Source: Methylobacterium tardum
GTDB taxonomy: Bacteria > Pseudomonadota > Alphaproteobacteria > Rhizobiales > Beijerinckiaceae
Direction of reading: 5' to 3'
Length of the DNA: 64,000 nucleotides
NCBI RefSeq assembly: GCF_023546765.1
Contig: NZ_CP097484.1
Location: 2,884,001-2,948,000, forward strand
This document shows positions 48,658-59,785 of the stretch, piece by piece. How positions within the stretch are numbered: the first letter of the stretch is position 1; each line of letters begins with the position of its first letter. Made by a program: the position numbers and the translations under genes. Under the pieces are notes generated by a model. The model made no database searches and was not told where the DNA came from. It saw nothing but the letters and a program-made list of their open reading frames with translations.

Positions 48658-49851
48658 CGAGGGAGACGGTGCCGCTGCCGTGCCGCTCGATCCGGCCGTC
48701 GAGCTCCAATTCGAGCAGCACGGTCTGGACCACCCGAGCGCCGACGCCGGCGCTGCGCACCAGCTCGTCGGCCCCGACCGGGCTCGGGCCCAGCAGGCCG
48801 ATGATGCGGGCGCGATCATCGGCCGGCTCCGGCGCAGCGGCGTCGAGGCCGGCCTCCGCCGGCCGCGTGAGCAGATCCTGCAAGTGGCCGGTCTCCGCGG
48901 TCAACGCGTCGAGATCGATCTCGTCCCAGAAGTCCGGTTGCTCGGCGAAGTCCGGCCGGTCCCGGTCCGGCGCGGCCTTCGGTGTCGGACCCCGCTCGAT
49001 GATCGGGCCGATCACATCGAGGACATGCTCGACGTCGGAAACGAGGGTGGCGCCCTGGCGGATCAGGTCGTTGGTGCCCTCCGCGCGCGGATCCAGCGGC
49101 GAGCCCGGGACGGCGAACACCTCGCGGTTCTGCTCCAGGGCGAAGCGCGCGGTGATCAGCGAGCCGGACCGCCGCGCCGCCTCGGCGACGATCGTCCCGT
49201 AGGACAGGCCCGAGATGATGCGGTTTCGCCTGGGAAAGTCGCGCCCGCGCGGGACCCAGCCCATCGGCATCTCGGCCAGCACCGCCCCGCCCTCCCCCAG
49301 GATCGCATCGACCAGGCCGGCATGGCTCGCCGGGTAGATCCGGTCCTGCCCGCCGGCCATCACCGCGACGGTGCCGGTCGGCAGGCTGGCCTTGTGGGCG
49401 CGCGCATCGATCCCGCGGGCGAGCCCGAGACGACGGTGAGACCGGCCTCGCCCAAGCCGCGGGCCAGCTTCTCGGTGAAGGCCAGTCCGGCCATGGAGGC
49501 ATTGCGCGAGCCGACGAGGGCTACGGCCGGGCGGTTCAGGATGGCGGCTCCGCGCAGGGCGAGCAGCGGCGGCGCCGCATCGGTCTGCTGAAGAAGGCGC
49601 GGATACTCCGCCTCGCCGGTGGCGACCAGCCGGCCGCCGAGCCGGGCCAGGGCGGCAAGCTCGTCCTCGGCCTGGATCCGGCTCGGCGGCTCGATCCGCC
49701 GGCCCTGGCGGCGGCTGAGGTTCGGCAGCGCATCGAGGGCTGCGGCCGCACCCCCGAACCGGTTGACGAGCGTGCGGAACGTGCGCGGCCCGACCCCATC
49801 GGTGCGGATCAATCGCAGCCAGTCGAGCCGCTGGGCGTCGGTCAGCTGCAT
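48647..49851 (-). pseudogene. dprA: DNA processing protein DprA, interrupted by a frameshift
   Basis: DprA protects incoming single-stranded DNA and loads RecA in natural transformation. The N-terminal SAM-like part and Rossmann-like start ([47 protein letters not shown]) are in one frame, and the rest ([51 protein letters not shown], and the winged-helix C terminus) in another. The break is at about 49422-49427, where one base is missing in a GGGC run. Restoring it gives a normal protein of about 400 residues. Whether it is real or a sequence error cannot be told here. Confidence 0.85.
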
Positions 49852-49886
49852 GCATCCCCCAAGGACCGCGCGTCACGCGCGTGCGT

Positions 49887-50489
49887 TCAGCCCTTCTGGC
49901 CGATGCGCCCCTCGGTGCCGGACGCGAGTCGGCGGATGTTGGGCGCGTGCTTCCACCATAGCAGCACGCCCATGAGGAGGAACAGCAAAGCTTGCGCCGG
50001 TGCGCCGAGTGCCCACAGAACGACAGGTGTCGCGGCCGAGGCGGCCAGCGCCGCCAGCGACGAATACTTGAGCGCGAAGGCGAGACCGAGCCAGATGATC
50101 GCGAAGATCCCGAGCGCCGGCGGGCTGAAGGCGAGAAGAACGCCGATGAACGTCGCCACGCCTTTGCCGCCCTTGAATCCGAGCCAGACCGGGAACAGGT
50201 GGCCGAGGAATGCGCCGAGGCCGGCCGCGAGCGCTGGGCCCTCGCCCAGGTTCTTGGCGATCAGGACGGCGGCGGTGCCCTTCAGGGCATCGCCCAGCAG
50301 GGTGGCGGCCGCGAGTCCTTTCCGGCCGGTCCGCAGGACGTTGGTGGCGCCGATATTGCCCGATCCGATCGCCCGCACATCGCCGAGCCCGGCGAAGCGG
50401 GTGAGGATCAGCCCGAACGGGATCGAGCCCAGCGCGTAACCCAGGGCCAGGCCGCCGAGGGCGGAAACCGTCGCGAGATCCGGCAGCAT
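49887..50489 (-). CDS. plsY: Acyl-phosphate:glycerol-3-phosphate acyltransferase
   Basis: PlsY makes lysophosphatidate from acyl-phosphate and glycerol-3-phosphate in the membrane. The 200-residue protein has five membrane segments and the three catalytic loops: [37 protein letters not shown] and [17 protein letters not shown]. The ATG overlaps the stop of the upstream dihydroorotase-like gene by one base. The order pyrC'-plsY-dprA is common in alphaproteobacteria. Confidence 0.94.
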   Translation of the reverse strand: MLPDLATVSALGGLALGYALGSIPFGLILTRFAGLGDVRAIGSGNIGATNVLRTGRKGLAAATLLGDALKGTAAVLIAKNLGEGPALAAGLGAFLGHLFPVWLGFKGGKGVATFIGVLLAFSPPALGIFAIIWLGLAFALKYSSLAALAASAATPVVLWALGAPAQALLFLLMGVLLWWKHAPNIRRLASGTEGRIGQKG

Positions 50490-51793
50490 CACGCGGCCGC
50501 CGCGAGGTCGTCGGCGGCGTGGACGATCCGCCCGCCGACCAGCGTGAGCACCGCCGCACCCTGCAGCCGGGCCTCATCGAAGGGCGAGTTCTTCGAGCGG
50601 GATTTCAGCCGGCGCTTGTCGAGCACGTAGGGCAGATCGGGATCGATCAGCACCAGATCGGCCGGCGCCCCGGCGGACAGCCGTCCGGCGTCGCGGCCGA
50701 GGATGCGGGCCGGGTTCACCGTCAGCGCGGTGATGAGCTTCGACAGGGCGAGATCGCCGGTATGGACGAGGCGCAGGGACGCGCCCAGCAGCGTCTCGAT
50801 CCCGAGGGCGCCGTCCGCCGCCTCCGCGAAGGGCAGGCGCTTGGTCTCGACGTCCTGCGGGTTGTGATCGGAGACGACGACGTCGATCACGCCCTCGCCG
50901 AGCGCCTGGACCACGGCCTGGCGATCGACCTCGTGACGCAGCGGCGGCGAGAGCCGGCAGAAGGTCCGGTAGTGGCCGATGTCGTTCTCGTTGAGCACGA
51001 GGTTGTTCACCGACACGCCGCAGGTCACCGGAAGGCCGTCCTGCTTGGCCCGGCGCACGATCTCCACCGAATCGGCGCAGGAGATCATCGCGGCGTGGTA
51101 GCGGGCCCCGGTGAGCCGGACGAGGCGTATGTCCCGCTCCAGCATGACGGTCTCGGCCTCGCGCGGGATGCCCATCAGGCCGAGGCGCGAGGCGAGCTCG
51201 CCCTCGTTCATCACGCCCTCGGCGACGAGATCCGTCTCCTCGACATGCTGCATGATCAGCGCGTCGAAGTCCCGGGCGTAGGTGAGCGCGCGCCGCAGCA
51301 CCTGGGCGTTCGACACGGCGCGAAGGCCGTCCGTGAAGGCGACGGCGCCGGCTTCCTTGAGCAGGCCGAATTCGGTCATCTCCCGGCCGGCCAATCCCTT
51401 CGTGATGGCGGCGGCGGGCAGGACGTTGACGCTCGCAGTGTCGCGGGCGCGCCGGAGCACGAAGTCGGCGATGGCCGGCCCGTCGATCACCGGGTTGGTG
51501 TCGGGCATGCAGACCAGGGTGGTGACACCGCCCGCCGCCGCCGCGGCGCTCGCCGAGGCCAGGGTCTCCCGGTGCTCGGCGCCCGGCTCGCCCACGAAGG
51601 CGCGCATGTCGATCAGCCCCGGGGCGAGCACCCGGCCGGCGCAGTCGATCCGCTTGGCATCGCCCGGCGCGCCCGGGGCGGCTCCCGACGCGACATCGCT
51701 GATGCGGCCGTCGCGGACCAGGACCGCGCCGGCGGTCTCGGCACCGGTCTCGGGATCGAGCAGGGTCGCGTTGGCCAGAAGGTAGCTGCTCAC
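50489..51793 (-). CDS. Dihydroorotase-like PyrC', probably inactive
   Basis: The 434-residue protein has the dihydroorotase fold but lacks the metal-binding HxH: where active enzymes read DxHxH, this one reads [16 protein letters not shown]. The metal Asp in [10 protein letters not shown] is kept, while the lysine region is altered (FTDG). Such proteins (PyrC' or PyrX) pair with aspartate carbamoyltransferase as a structural subunit. No pyrB is next to it here; instead its GTG overlaps the hisF stop. The real dihydroorotase must be elsewhere. Confidence 0.85.
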   Translation of the reverse strand: MSSYLLANATLLDPETGAETAGAVLVRDGRISDVASGAAPGAPGDAKRIDCAGRVLAPGLIDMRAFVGEPGAEHRETLASASAAAAAGGVTTLVCMPDTNPVIDGPAIADFVLRRARDTASVNVLPAAAITKGLAGREMTEFGLLKEAGAVAFTDGLRAVSNAQVLRRALTYARDFDALIMQHVEETDLVAEGVMNEGELASRLGLMGIPREAETVMLERDIRLVRLTGARYHAAMISCADSVEIVRRAKQDGLPVTCGVSVNNLVLNENDIGHYRTFCRLSPPLRHEVDRQAVVQALGEGVIDVVVSDHNPQDVETKRLPFAEAADGALGIETLLGASLRLVHTGDLALSKLITALTVNPARILGRDAGRLSAGAPADLVLIDPDLPYVLDKRRLKSRSKNSPFDEARLQGAAVLTLVGGRIVHAADDLAAAA

Positions 51794-52593
51794 AGGGGCG
51801 CCCTCGCGGAAGATGCCGTGCCGTCGAGGCGCATGGCCAGCCCGGCCGCCGCCATATGGGCCTTGGCCTCGGCGACGCTCGCCTGCCCGAAATGGAAGAT
51901 CGAGGCCGCCAGCACGGCGCTCGCGCCGCCCTCGGCGACACCGGCGACGAGATCGTCGAGCCCACCGACGCCGCCGGAGGCGATCACCGGCACGTGGACG
52001 GCGTCGCTGATCGCCCGCGTCAGGGCGAGGTCGTAGCCGGAGCGGGTGCCGTCCTTGTCCATGGAGGTGACCAGCAGCTCGCCCGCGCCCTTCTCGGCGA
52101 CGAGCCGGGCGAAGGCCACCGCGTCGATGCCGGTCGGGTCGCGACCGCCATGGGTGAAGATCTCCCAGGCCGCAGGCTCGCCGGGCCCGGACACGCGCTT
52201 CGCGTCGATCGCCACCACGATGCACTGGGCGCCGAACTTCTCGGCGGCGCGGGCGACCAGATCCGGGTCCTTCACGGCCGAGGTGTTGATCGCGACCTTG
52301 TCGGCCCCCGCCAGCAGCAGGGCGCGGACGTCCTCGACGGTGCGCACGCCGCCGCCCACGGTGAGCGGCATGAAGCAGGCCTCGGCGGTGCGGCTGACGA
52401 TGTCGAGCAGCGTGCCGCGGGCCTCGCGGCTCGCCGTGATGTCGAGGAAGCACAGCTCGTCGGCGCCGGCCGCGTCGTAGACCTTGGCGGCCTCGACCGG
52501 GTCGCCGGCGTCGCGCAGGCCCTCGAAGCGCACGCCCTTCACGACGCGCCCGTCCTTCACGTCGAGGCAGGGGATGATGCGGGTCTTGAGCAC
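51790..52593 (-). CDS. hisF: Imidazole glycerol phosphate synthase subunit HisF
   Basis: HisF is the cyclase that forms imidazole glycerol phosphate with ammonia from HisH. The 267-residue TIM barrel starts [20 protein letters not shown] (catalytic Asp11), and has [24 protein letters not shown], the second catalytic Asp region VVAIDAKRV and [14 protein letters not shown]. It lies 17 bases after a DUF29 gene and overlaps the dihydroorotase-like gene. Confidence 0.96.
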   Translation of the reverse strand: MLKTRIIPCLDVKDGRVVKGVRFEGLRDAGDPVEAAKVYDAAGADELCFLDITASREARGTLLDIVSRTAEACFMPLTVGGGVRTVEDVRALLLAGADKVAINTSAVKDPDLVARAAEKFGAQCIVVAIDAKRVSGPGEPAAWEIFTHGGRDPTGIDAVAFARLVAEKGAGELLVTSMDKDGTRSGYDLALTRAISDAVHVPVIASGGVGGLDDLVAGVAEGGASAVLAASIFHFGQASVAEAKAHMAAAGLAMRLDGTASSARAPL

Positions 52594-52610
52594 AGTCTCT
52601 CGCGGTCCGG

Positions 52611-53081
52611 TCAGGCTTCGGGGTCAATCGCGAAGGAGCGATCGATGATGTCCTGATAGGTGTAGGGACAGGTTTCTGGGAAGCGCTTGACGACCAGACC
52701 CGTCTCTTTCGCAGCCTCGAGACGGGCGACGCGGTAAGCCTTCGCTACCGCTTCGGCGAGGCGGCCCTTCAGGCCGGGGCTCTCGGAGAGTTCTTCAGCG
52801 ATGTGGACCCGATGAGTCGCAATTGAGATCGCCCAGCTCCGGGACTGCATCTCTGGCTGGAAGTCGAACTTCAGCATATGCAGCAGCACGATCTGCAACG
52901 CGCTCACCAGACTGGCGAACTGGCTTTTGCCCAAGCTCTCGATCTCCTCCGCCAGGTTCTCGCGATCCAGGCCGGTGAGATCGCCCGACCGCAGGCGCGC
53001 GCTTTGCTCCTGTGTCCAGGTGTAGAAATCGTCCGCGTAGGCCGTTCCGGCCGGAGCCGGCCGGGTCTTCAACGCCGTCAT
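52611..53081 (-). CDS. DUF29 family protein
   Basis: The 156-residue protein starts [20 protein letters not shown] and shows the DUF29 pattern [40 protein letters not shown] and [21 protein letters not shown]29 proteins are all-helical and are common in cyanobacteria and proteobacteria, often in mobile or toxin-related contexts, without a shown function. The ATG at 53081 follows GGGAGG by about 7 bases. It is inserted between hisA and hisF. Its GC content is visibly lower than that of the his genes around it. Confidence 0.88.
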   Translation of the reverse strand: MTALKTRPAPAGTAYADDFYTWTQEQSARLRSGDLTGLDRENLAEEIESLGKSQFASLVSALQIVLLHMLKFDFQPEMQSRSWAISIATHRVHIAEELSESPGLKGRLAEAVAKAYRVARLEAAKETGLVVKRFPETCPYTYQDIIDRSFAIDPEA

Positions 53082-53121
53082 CGAAGCCTCCCGCGTCGGC
53101 GCCTCCACGGCGAATGGTCTA

Positions 53122-53865
53122 TCACGGAGTCGTGCCGCGCGCCGCAGCGATCGCCTTTAGGGCCGCTTCCGGATCGATTCGGCCGTCGTAGAGGGCCCGC
53201 CCCGTGATGGCGCCGGCGATGAGCGCGCAATCCGGCTGCAACAGGCGATGCACGTCGTCGATCGACGCGAGGCCGCCCGAGGCGATGACGGGGATGCGCA
53301 CCGCCTGGGCGAGCGCCAGGGTCATCTCGACGTTGAGACCCTTCAGGATGCCGTCGCGGGCGATGTCGGTGTAGATGATCGCCGCGACGCCCGCGTCCTC
53401 GAAGCGGCGCCCCAGCTCCTCCGCGGTCATGCTGGAGGTCTGCGCCCAGCCCTCGACCGCGACGCGGCCGTCCTTTGCGTCAATGCCGACCGCGATCTTG
53501 CCCGGATACTTGCGGGCGGCCTCCCGGACGAAGCCGGGGTCGCGCACGGCTGCGGTGCCGATGATCGCCCGGGCGACACCCTTGCTCAGCCAGCCCTCCA
53601 GGGTCTTCATCTCGCGGATGCCGCCGCCGAGCTGAACCGGGATCGTCACGCGCGCGAGGATCGCATCCACCGCCTCCGCGTTTCGCGGCGCGCCCGCGAA
53701 GGCGCCGTCGAGATCGACCACGTGGAGCCAGGGGAAGCCCTGCGCCTCGAAGATCGCGGCCTGGGCGGCCGGATCGTCGCCGAAGACCTTGGCCTGCGCC
53801 ATGTCCCCCTGGATCAGGCGGACGCAACGCCCCTCCTTCAGGTCGATCGCCGGGTACAGGATCAC
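53122..53865 (-). CDS. hisA: Phosphoribosylformimino-5-aminoimidazole carboxamide ribotide isomerase
   Basis: HisA isomerises ProFAR to PRFAR. The 247-residue TIM barrel starts (GTG) [20 protein letters not shown] with catalytic Asp8, then [47 protein letters not shown] and [16 protein letters not shown]. It follows hisH by 37 bases in the his operon. Confidence 0.96.
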   Translation of the reverse strand: MILYPAIDLKEGRCVRLIQGDMAQAKVFGDDPAAQAAIFEAQGFPWLHVVDLDGAFAGAPRNAEAVDAILARVTIPVQLGGGIREMKTLEGWLSKGVARAIIGTAAVRDPGFVREAARKYPGKIAVGIDAKDGRVAVEGWAQTSSMTAEELGRRFEDAGVAAIIYTDIARDGILKGLNVEMTLALAQAVRIPVIASGGLASIDDVHRLLQPDCALIAGAITGRALYDGRIDPEAALKAIAAARGTTP

Positions 53866-53902
53866 GGGCGGTTCTATCCTTCTTGCCGGAGCCGAACGGC
53901 GC

Positions 53903-54562
53903 TCACGGGCGCCAGGTCAGGAAATTCGCGATCAGCGCGAGGCCGAGCCGCTGGCTCTTCTCGGGGTGGAACTGCGTGCCGGCGACATTGTCCCGGGCGA
54001 CCAGAGCGGTGACCGGGCCGCCGTACTCGGCGCGCGCCACAACATCGTCCGGCCGCTCGGGCGTCAGCGCGTAGCTGTGCACGAAATAGGCGTGCAGCCC
54101 GTCCTCGCCGGTGGGAATGCCGGCCAGGAGCGCGTGATCGCGCTCGGCCCGCAGGGTGTTCCAGCCCATATGGGGGACCTTGAGGGCCGGATCCGACGGT
54201 CGGATCGGGCCGACATCGCCGGGGATCCAGCCGAGGCCCGGCGTGGTGGTGTATTCGAGCCCCCGGGTCGCCAGGAGCTGCATGCCCACGCAGATCCCGA
54301 GGAACGGGCGCCCGGCCTCGTGAGCGACCTGCGTCATCGCCTCGACCATGCCGGGGACCGCATCGAGCCCGCGGCGGCAATCCGCGTAGGCGCCGACGCC
54401 GGGCAGAACGACCCGGTCGGCCCCCGCCACGACCTCCGGGTCCGAGGTCAGGCAGATCCGCGCGTCGCGCCCGCTCTCGCGGGCGGCGCGCTCGAAGGCC
54501 TTGGCGGCGGAATGGAGGTTGCCCGACCCGTAATCGATGATCGCGACCGTCTCGGCACTCAT
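53903..54562 (-). CDS. hisH: Imidazole glycerol phosphate synthase glutaminase subunit HisH
   Basis: HisH provides ammonia to HisF. The 219-residue class I glutamine amidotransferase has the nucleophile Cys in [16 protein letters not shown] and the His-x-Glu pair in [10 protein letters not shown]; the N-terminal sequence [19 protein letters not shown] is typical. It lies 19 bases after a DUF2628 gene and upstream of hisA. Confidence 0.96.
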   Translation of the reverse strand: MSAETVAIIDYGSGNLHSAAKAFERAARESGRDARICLTSDPEVVAGADRVVLPGVGAYADCRRGLDAVPGMVEAMTQVAHEAGRPFLGICVGMQLLATRGLEYTTTPGLGWIPGDVGPIRPSDPALKVPHMGWNTLRAERDHALLAGIPTGEDGLHAYFVHSYALTPERPDDVVARAEYGGPVTALVARDNVAGTQFHPEKSQRLGLALIANFLTWRP

Positions 54563-54581
54563 GCGCGTCTCGCCCGCAGAT

Positions 54582-55067
54582 TCATCGGGCGCCTTCCTGG
54601 GCAGGGAACAGGCCGATCACCGGCTCGGCGCGCCGGCTCGGGCCGCTGGGGAATGGCGGGCGCGGCGCATTCGGGCTCGCCTCCAGCCACCGGCCGATCG
54701 CGCGGGCCTCCGCCTCCTCGGGCGTCGCCGCGATGACCGCGTCACGCACCGGCCAGCCGCGACGCGCCAGCGTCCAGCGGCGCAGGCTCGACGCTTCGAG
54801 CCCGATCAGCCACGCGGCCAGCAGGGTGGCGATGAGGCCGGCGCCGGTGGGCAGCCCGAAGGCGATCCCCGCGATGGCCAGCGCGACCAATCCGACGAGG
54901 ACGGCCAGCGCCGCGATCCACAGCCGGTGGTACAGGAACCACAGAACGGTGAAGGCGAAGGCCGGCCATACGAAACCATCCGGCACGAGCACGGCCCGGT
55001 CCAGGCCGATCGACTCGCCCGGCCGCGCATCGGCGGGCAGGTGGAGCGTGTAGCTGCGCATCCGCAT
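54582..55067 (-). CDS. DUF2628 family membrane protein in the his operon
   Basis: The 161-residue protein has three hydrophobic segments (about residues 30-50, 55-75 and 80-95) and the DUF2628 feature [20 protein letters not shown] near the N terminus, followed by a Pro/Arg-rich cytoplasmic tail. It stands between hisB and hisH, a position kept in many Rhizobiales. Function unknown. The ATG at 55067 or 55061 may be the start. Confidence 0.85.
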   Translation of the reverse strand: MRMRSYTLHLPADARPGESIGLDRAVLVPDGFVWPAFAFTVLWFLYHRLWIAALAVLVGLVALAIAGIAFGLPTGAGLIATLLAAWLIGLEASSLRRWTLARRGWPVRDAVIAATPEEAEARAIGRWLEASPNAPRPPFPSGPSRRAEPVIGLFPAQEGAR

Positions 55068-55133
55068 CACGGGACTCCGGCTAGGTCGCTCCACGCAGGC
55101 CGGACGGCCGCACGGAGCGTGACGACGACAGGT

Positions 55134-55721
55134 CTACAGGGAGCCCTTCGTGGAGGGAACGCGTCCCTCCTCGCGCGGATCGATCGCCACCGCCTTCCGC
55201 AAGGCGCGCGCCAGTCCCTTGAAGCAGCTCTCGGCGATGTGGTGCGCGTTGTCGCCGTACAGGGTCTCGACGTGGAGGGTCAGCCCGGCATTCATCGCGA
55301 AGGCCTGGAACCACTCGCGCACCAGTTCAGTGTCGAAATTGCCGATCTTCTCCACCCGGAAGGCGGTGCGGAACACGAGGAACGGTCGACCGGAGATGTC
55401 GACGCAGACCCGGGTCAGCGCCTCGTCCATGGGCAGGTGGATGTCGGCGTAGCGCGTGACGCCGCGCTTGTCACCGAGCGCCTTGGCGAAGGCTTGGCCC
55501 AGCGCAATACCGCAATCCTCGGCCGAATGATGCTGGTCAATGTGGAGATCGCCGTCGACCTTCACGTCCAGATCGAACAGGGCATGCCGCGCCAGCAAAT
55601 CCAGCATGTGGTCGAGGAAGCCGATGCCGGTGGCGATCGTCGATCGCCCGGTCCCGTCGAGCGAGACCGTGACCGCGATATCGGTCTCCGCGGTCTTCCG
55701 GCTGATGGTGGCGCTGCGCAT
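55134..55721 (-). CDS. hisB: Imidazoleglycerol-phosphate dehydratase
   Basis: HisB dehydrates imidazole glycerol phosphate. The 195-residue manganese enzyme has the two His-rich motifs in [20 protein letters not shown] with [20 protein letters not shown] and [18 protein letters not shown]. It lacks the phosphatase domain of the E. coli fusion protein. It starts the his cluster hisB-DUF2628-hisH-hisA-DUF29-hisF. Confidence 0.96.
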   Translation of the reverse strand: MRSATISRKTAETDIAVTVSLDGTGRSTIATGIGFLDHMLDLLARHALFDLDVKVDGDLHIDQHHSAEDCGIALGQAFAKALGDKRGVTRYADIHLPMDEALTRVCVDISGRPFLVFRTAFRVEKIGNFDTELVREWFQAFAMNAGLTLHVETLYGDNAHHIAESCFKGLARALRKAVAIDPREEGRVPSTKGSL

Positions 55722-55805
55722 TTCGGTCTGGACTTCGTGACTGGGGCGGCACCGGCCGCCCGCGCCTTCTAGAGGGACTTTCTCCGGAATGGAAAGGGTG
55801 CGTGC

Positions 55806-56681
<876 letters not shown>

Positions 56682-56732
56682 GCCTGTCTTCCTGCACTGT
56701 CAGTGACGCTGCGCGAGCGCCGCGATCCCCTG

Positions 56733-56790
56733 CACGCCCTCATCCTGAGGTGCCGGAGCGAAGCGGAGGCCACGATGGAGGACGTGGATG
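56733..56790. repeat. Partial dispersed repeat (CATCCTGAGGTGC type)
   Basis: CTCATCCTGAGGTGCCGGAGCG and the following GAAGCGGAGGCC with GGAGGACGTGG resemble the short repeat unit frequently found between genes of Methylobacterium and Bradyrhizobium. Only one partial copy is visible in this window, so it rests on recognition of the motif. Confidence 0.35.
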
Positions 56791-56855
56791 GGGATCACCC
56801 GCCTCCCGCCAGCCGATCGTCGCGGCGGCCGACCGGTAGCATGGGGGGCAGGCCC

Positions 56856-56888
56856 AAAAAAGATGGGCCCCCGCGAGGGAGGCCCATC
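56856..56888 (-). terminator. Rho-independent terminator of the petABC operon
   Basis: On the minus strand GATGGGCC and GGGCCCATC arms enclose a short loop and are followed directly by six T residues (56861-56856). It begins about 27 bases after the cytochrome c1 stop. It is the clearest intrinsic terminator in the window. Confidence 0.85.
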
Positions 56889-56914
56889 CGTGTCGCCGAT
56901 CGTGGAGCGGCGCT

Positions 56915-57826
56915 TCAGTAGGTTTTGTGCAGTTCCGGCTGGAGGCCGTGGACCTCGCCGCCGACATCGGCCCAGACCTTCTTCTTCACGTAGTAGAGCA
57001 GCCCGGACAGCACGATCAGGAACAGGATCACCCGGAAGCCGAGGGCCTTGCGGTCCATCATGTGCGGCTCGGCCGTCCACATCAGGAAGGCCGCGACGTC
57101 CTTGCCGTACTGGTCGACCGTCTCGGGGACGACCGGTTGGCCCTGGTCGTTCTTGGGATAGCTCACCTGCCCGTCGGTGATCGGCGGCGGCATCGCGATG
57201 ATGTGGCCGGGATAGTACTTGTTGTAGTGGCCGCCATCCGGAACCGTGAAATCCTTCGGCGGCTCTTCGTAGCCGTTGATCAGGGCGTGGATGTAGTCGG
57301 GGCCCTGCTCCGAATAGCCGATGAACGGCAGCCAGTCGGTCAGGAAGTAGAGCGAGCCGCGGGAGAAGGTCCGCGCCTTGGCGATCACCGAGAAATCGGG
57401 CGGCGCCTTGCCGCCGTTGGCCGCGGCGGCCGCCTGGTCGTTCGGGAAGGGCGGCGGGAACGTGTCGGCCGGCCGGCCGGGCCGGTCGAACATCTCGCCG
57501 GAATCGTTGGGCCCGTCCTTCACCTGATAGGTCGCCGCCAGGGCCTTGACCTGTCCGGTGCTGAAATCCGGCCCACCCTCTTGCGCGAGGTTGCGGAAGG
57601 AGACCAGCTTCATCGAGTGGCAGGAGGAGCAGACCTCCTTGTAGACTTGGAAGCCGCGCTGCAACTGCGCGGTGTCGAAGCGGCCGAACACGCCGGCGAA
57701 GCTCCAGCTCACGCGGGCCGGGATCGGCCCGCCATGCCCTTCCTGGGCGGAGACCGGCACGGCGCCGATCAGCAGGGCCGCCAAGGCGGCCGCGGCGGTC
57801 GTCGAGAGGACACGGGTCATCATCAT
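56915..57826 (-). CDS. petC: Cytochrome c1 of the bc1 complex
   Basis: Cytochrome c1 passes electrons from the Rieske centre to soluble cytochrome c. The 303-residue protein has a signal peptide (ending near VPVSAQEGHG), the heme motif CSSCH in YKEVCSSCHSMKLVSFRNL, a likely axial Met in IIAMPPPITDG, and one C-terminal membrane anchor (FRVILFLIVLSGLLYYVKKK). It is a separate gene, not the fbcH cytochrome b/c1 fusion of some relatives. It ends the petA-petB-petC operon. Confidence 0.96.
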   Translation of the reverse strand: MMMTRVLSTTAAAALAALLIGAVPVSAQEGHGGPIPARVSWSFAGVFGRFDTAQLQRGFQVYKEVCSSCHSMKLVSFRNLAQEGGPDFSTGQVKALAATYQVKDGPNDSGEMFDRPGRPADTFPPPFPNDQAAAAANGGKAPPDFSVIAKARTFSRGSLYFLTDWLPFIGYSEQGPDYIHALINGYEEPPKDFTVPDGGHYNKYYPGHIIAMPPPITDGQVSYPKNDQGQPVVPETVDQYGKDVAAFLMWTAEPHMMDRKALGFRVILFLIVLSGLLYYVKKKVWADVGGEVHGLQPELHKTY

Positions 57827-57844
57827 GGTCCTGTCGTCAGCCCG

Positions 57845-59131
57845 TCAGCCCTTGGTGGTCGGAGCGGCGGCGGCGCCCGCCGGCATGCCGGACCCGCTCA
57901 CCTGCTTGCCCGGCCCGGTGACGCTCTCGAGGATCGAGCCGGGCAGCTTCTTCGGCGTCTCGAACAGGCCGCAGAGCGGCATGACGATGAGGAAGTGAGC
58001 GAAGTAGTAGGCGGTGCAGATCTGCGCGGCGAGCACGTAGCCGCCCTCCGGCGGCTGCGAGCCGAGCCAGCCGAGCAGCAGGGTGGCGCCGACGAACACC
58101 CAGAAGAACTGCCGGTAGATCGGCCGGTAGTTGCACGAGCGGATCCGCGACGTGTCGAGCCAGGGCGCGAAGGCCAGGATGATCACCGCCGAGAACATCA
58201 GGATCACGCCGCCGAGCTTGCTCGGGACCGCGCGCAGGATCGCGTAGAACGGCAGGAAGTACCATTCGGGCACGATGTGCGCGGGCGTCACCGCCGGGTT
58301 CGCCTGGATGTAGTTGTCGGCGTGGCCGAGATAGTTCGGCTGGTAGAACAGGAACCACGAGAACAGGATCATGAACACGCAGACGGCGAACACGTCCTTG
58401 ATCGTCGCGTAGGGCGTGAACGGCACCGCGTCCTTGCCGGACTTGATCGGGATGCCGACCGGGTTGTTCTGGCCGGTGACGTGCAGCGCCCAGACGTGCA
58501 GCACGACGACGCCGGCGATCATCCACGGCAGCAGGTAGTGCAGCGAGAAGAAGCGGTTCACCGTCGGGTTGCCGACCGAGTAGCCGCCCCAGAGCAGCGT
58601 CTGGATGGTGTCGCCCACTACCGGGATCGCCGCCAGGATGTTGGTGATGACGGTGGCGCCCCAGAAGCTCATCTGACCCCAGGGCAGCGTGTAGCCCAGG
58701 AAGGCGGTCGCCATCATCAGCAGGTAGATCACGACGCCGAGGATGTAGAGAACCTCACGCGGGGCCTTGTAGGACCCGTAATAGAGGTTGCGGAACATGT
58801 GCAGGTACACGGCGACGAAGAACATCGAGGCGCCGTTGGCGTGCGCGTAGCGCAGCAGCCAGCCGTAATTCACGTCGCGCATGATCTTCTCGACGGAGTT
58901 GAAGGCTCCCGTCGCCGAAGGCTCGTAATGCATCGCCAGCCAGACGCCGGTGACGATCTGGATGCCGAGGAAGGCGATCAGGATCGCCCCGAAGGTCCAG
59001 AAGTAGTTGAGGTTGCGGGGGACCGGGAAGGCCACGAACGAGGAATGCACCAGCCCGACGATGGGCAGGCGCGCCTCGAACCATTTGGCCACGCGGCTCT
59101 TGGGGACGTAGGTGCTGGCCGTTCCGCTCAT
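57845..59131 (-). CDS. petB: Cytochrome b of the bc1 complex
   Basis: The 428-residue integral membrane protein carries both b hemes and the quinol sites. It has eight or more membrane segments, [20 protein letters not shown] (Qo region), the [13 protein letters not shown] motif (PEWY) and paired His residues in helices B and D ([30 protein letters not shown]). It starts 16 bases after petA. Confidence 0.97.
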   Translation of the reverse strand: MSGTASTYVPKSRVAKWFEARLPIVGLVHSSFVAFPVPRNLNYFWTFGAILIAFLGIQIVTGVWLAMHYEPSATGAFNSVEKIMRDVNYGWLLRYAHANGASMFFVAVYLHMFRNLYYGSYKAPREVLYILGVVIYLLMMATAFLGYTLPWGQMSFWGATVITNILAAIPVVGDTIQTLLWGGYSVGNPTVNRFFSLHYLLPWMIAGVVVLHVWALHVTGQNNPVGIPIKSGKDAVPFTPYATIKDVFAVCVFMILFSWFLFYQPNYLGHADNYIQANPAVTPAHIVPEWYFLPFYAILRAVPSKLGGVILMFSAVIILAFAPWLDTSRIRSCNYRPIYRQFFWVFVGATLLLGWLGSQPPEGGYVLAAQICTAYYFAHFLIVMPLCGLFETPKKLPGSILESVTGPGKQVSGSGMPAGAAAAPTTKG

Positions 59132-59146
59132 GCTTCCGTCCTCCCC

Positions 59147-59731
59147 TCAGGCCGCTTCCTTGCCGCCCTCGCCGATCCGGATCTTCGTGTCCGTCTCGAA
59201 GGCGTAGGGCGGGATCGGCAGGTTGATCGGCGCCGGTCCGTGGCGCACGCGTCCCACCGCGTCGAATTGCGAGCCGTGGCACGGGCAGGCCCAGCCCTCG
59301 AAATTGCCCTGGTGGCCGATCGGCACGCAGCCCAGATGCGTGCAGTTGCCGTACACCACCAGCCACTGATCGTGACCGTTCTTGACGCGCGTCGTGAAGG
59401 CGGCCGGATCGATCATCGCCGAGAGCGGGACGGACTTCATGTCGCCCACCTCCTTCTCGGTGAGCTTGCGCACGAAGATCAGCTTGCCGCGCCAGAAGAC
59501 GTTGACGATCTGCCCGTCCTGGATCGGCGTCAGGTCGACCTCGATCGGCGCGCCGGCGGCGATCGTGTCGGCATCGGGTGCCATGGATGAGATCAGCGGC
59601 CAGGCCGCGGCCGCGGCCCCCACCGCCAGCCCGGCGCCGGTGGCTAGGTACAAGAAGTCACGACGGCTGCCCTCAGGCCCGGAGGCCGCGGGAGCGGCTG
59701 CTGATGTGTTCGCCAAGATTCGGAACTCCAT
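59147..59731 (-). CDS. petA: Rieske iron-sulfur subunit of the bc1 complex
   Basis: The Rieske protein takes the first electron from quinol. The 194-residue protein has a Tat-type N terminus (GSRRDFLYLATGAGLAVGAA) that also anchors it in the membrane, and the [2Fe-2S] ligands in GNCTHLGCVPIG and ACPCHGSQFDAVGRV. It is the first gene of the pet operon, 54 bases from the end of the ABC exporter frame. Confidence 0.97.
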   Translation of the reverse strand: MEFRILANTSAAAPAASGPEGSRRDFLYLATGAGLAVGAAAAAWPLISSMAPDADTIAAGAPIEVDLTPIQDGQIVNVFWRGKLIFVRKLTEKEVGDMKSVPLSAMIDPAAFTTRVKNGHDQWLVVYGNCTHLGCVPIGHQGNFEGWACPCHGSQFDAVGRVRHGPAPINLPIPPYAFETDTKIRIGEGGKEAA

Positions 59732-59785
59732 GCGTCGGCGTGAGGGCCGCAGGCGCCCTGCCCTGAATTCCCGGTCTGGCCGGGA

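Noticed and set aside
56927..59590. An 887-residue open frame opposite the cytochrome bc1 genes
   Set aside because: It is a shadow of petA, petB and petC, whose heme and iron-sulfur motifs are unambiguous.
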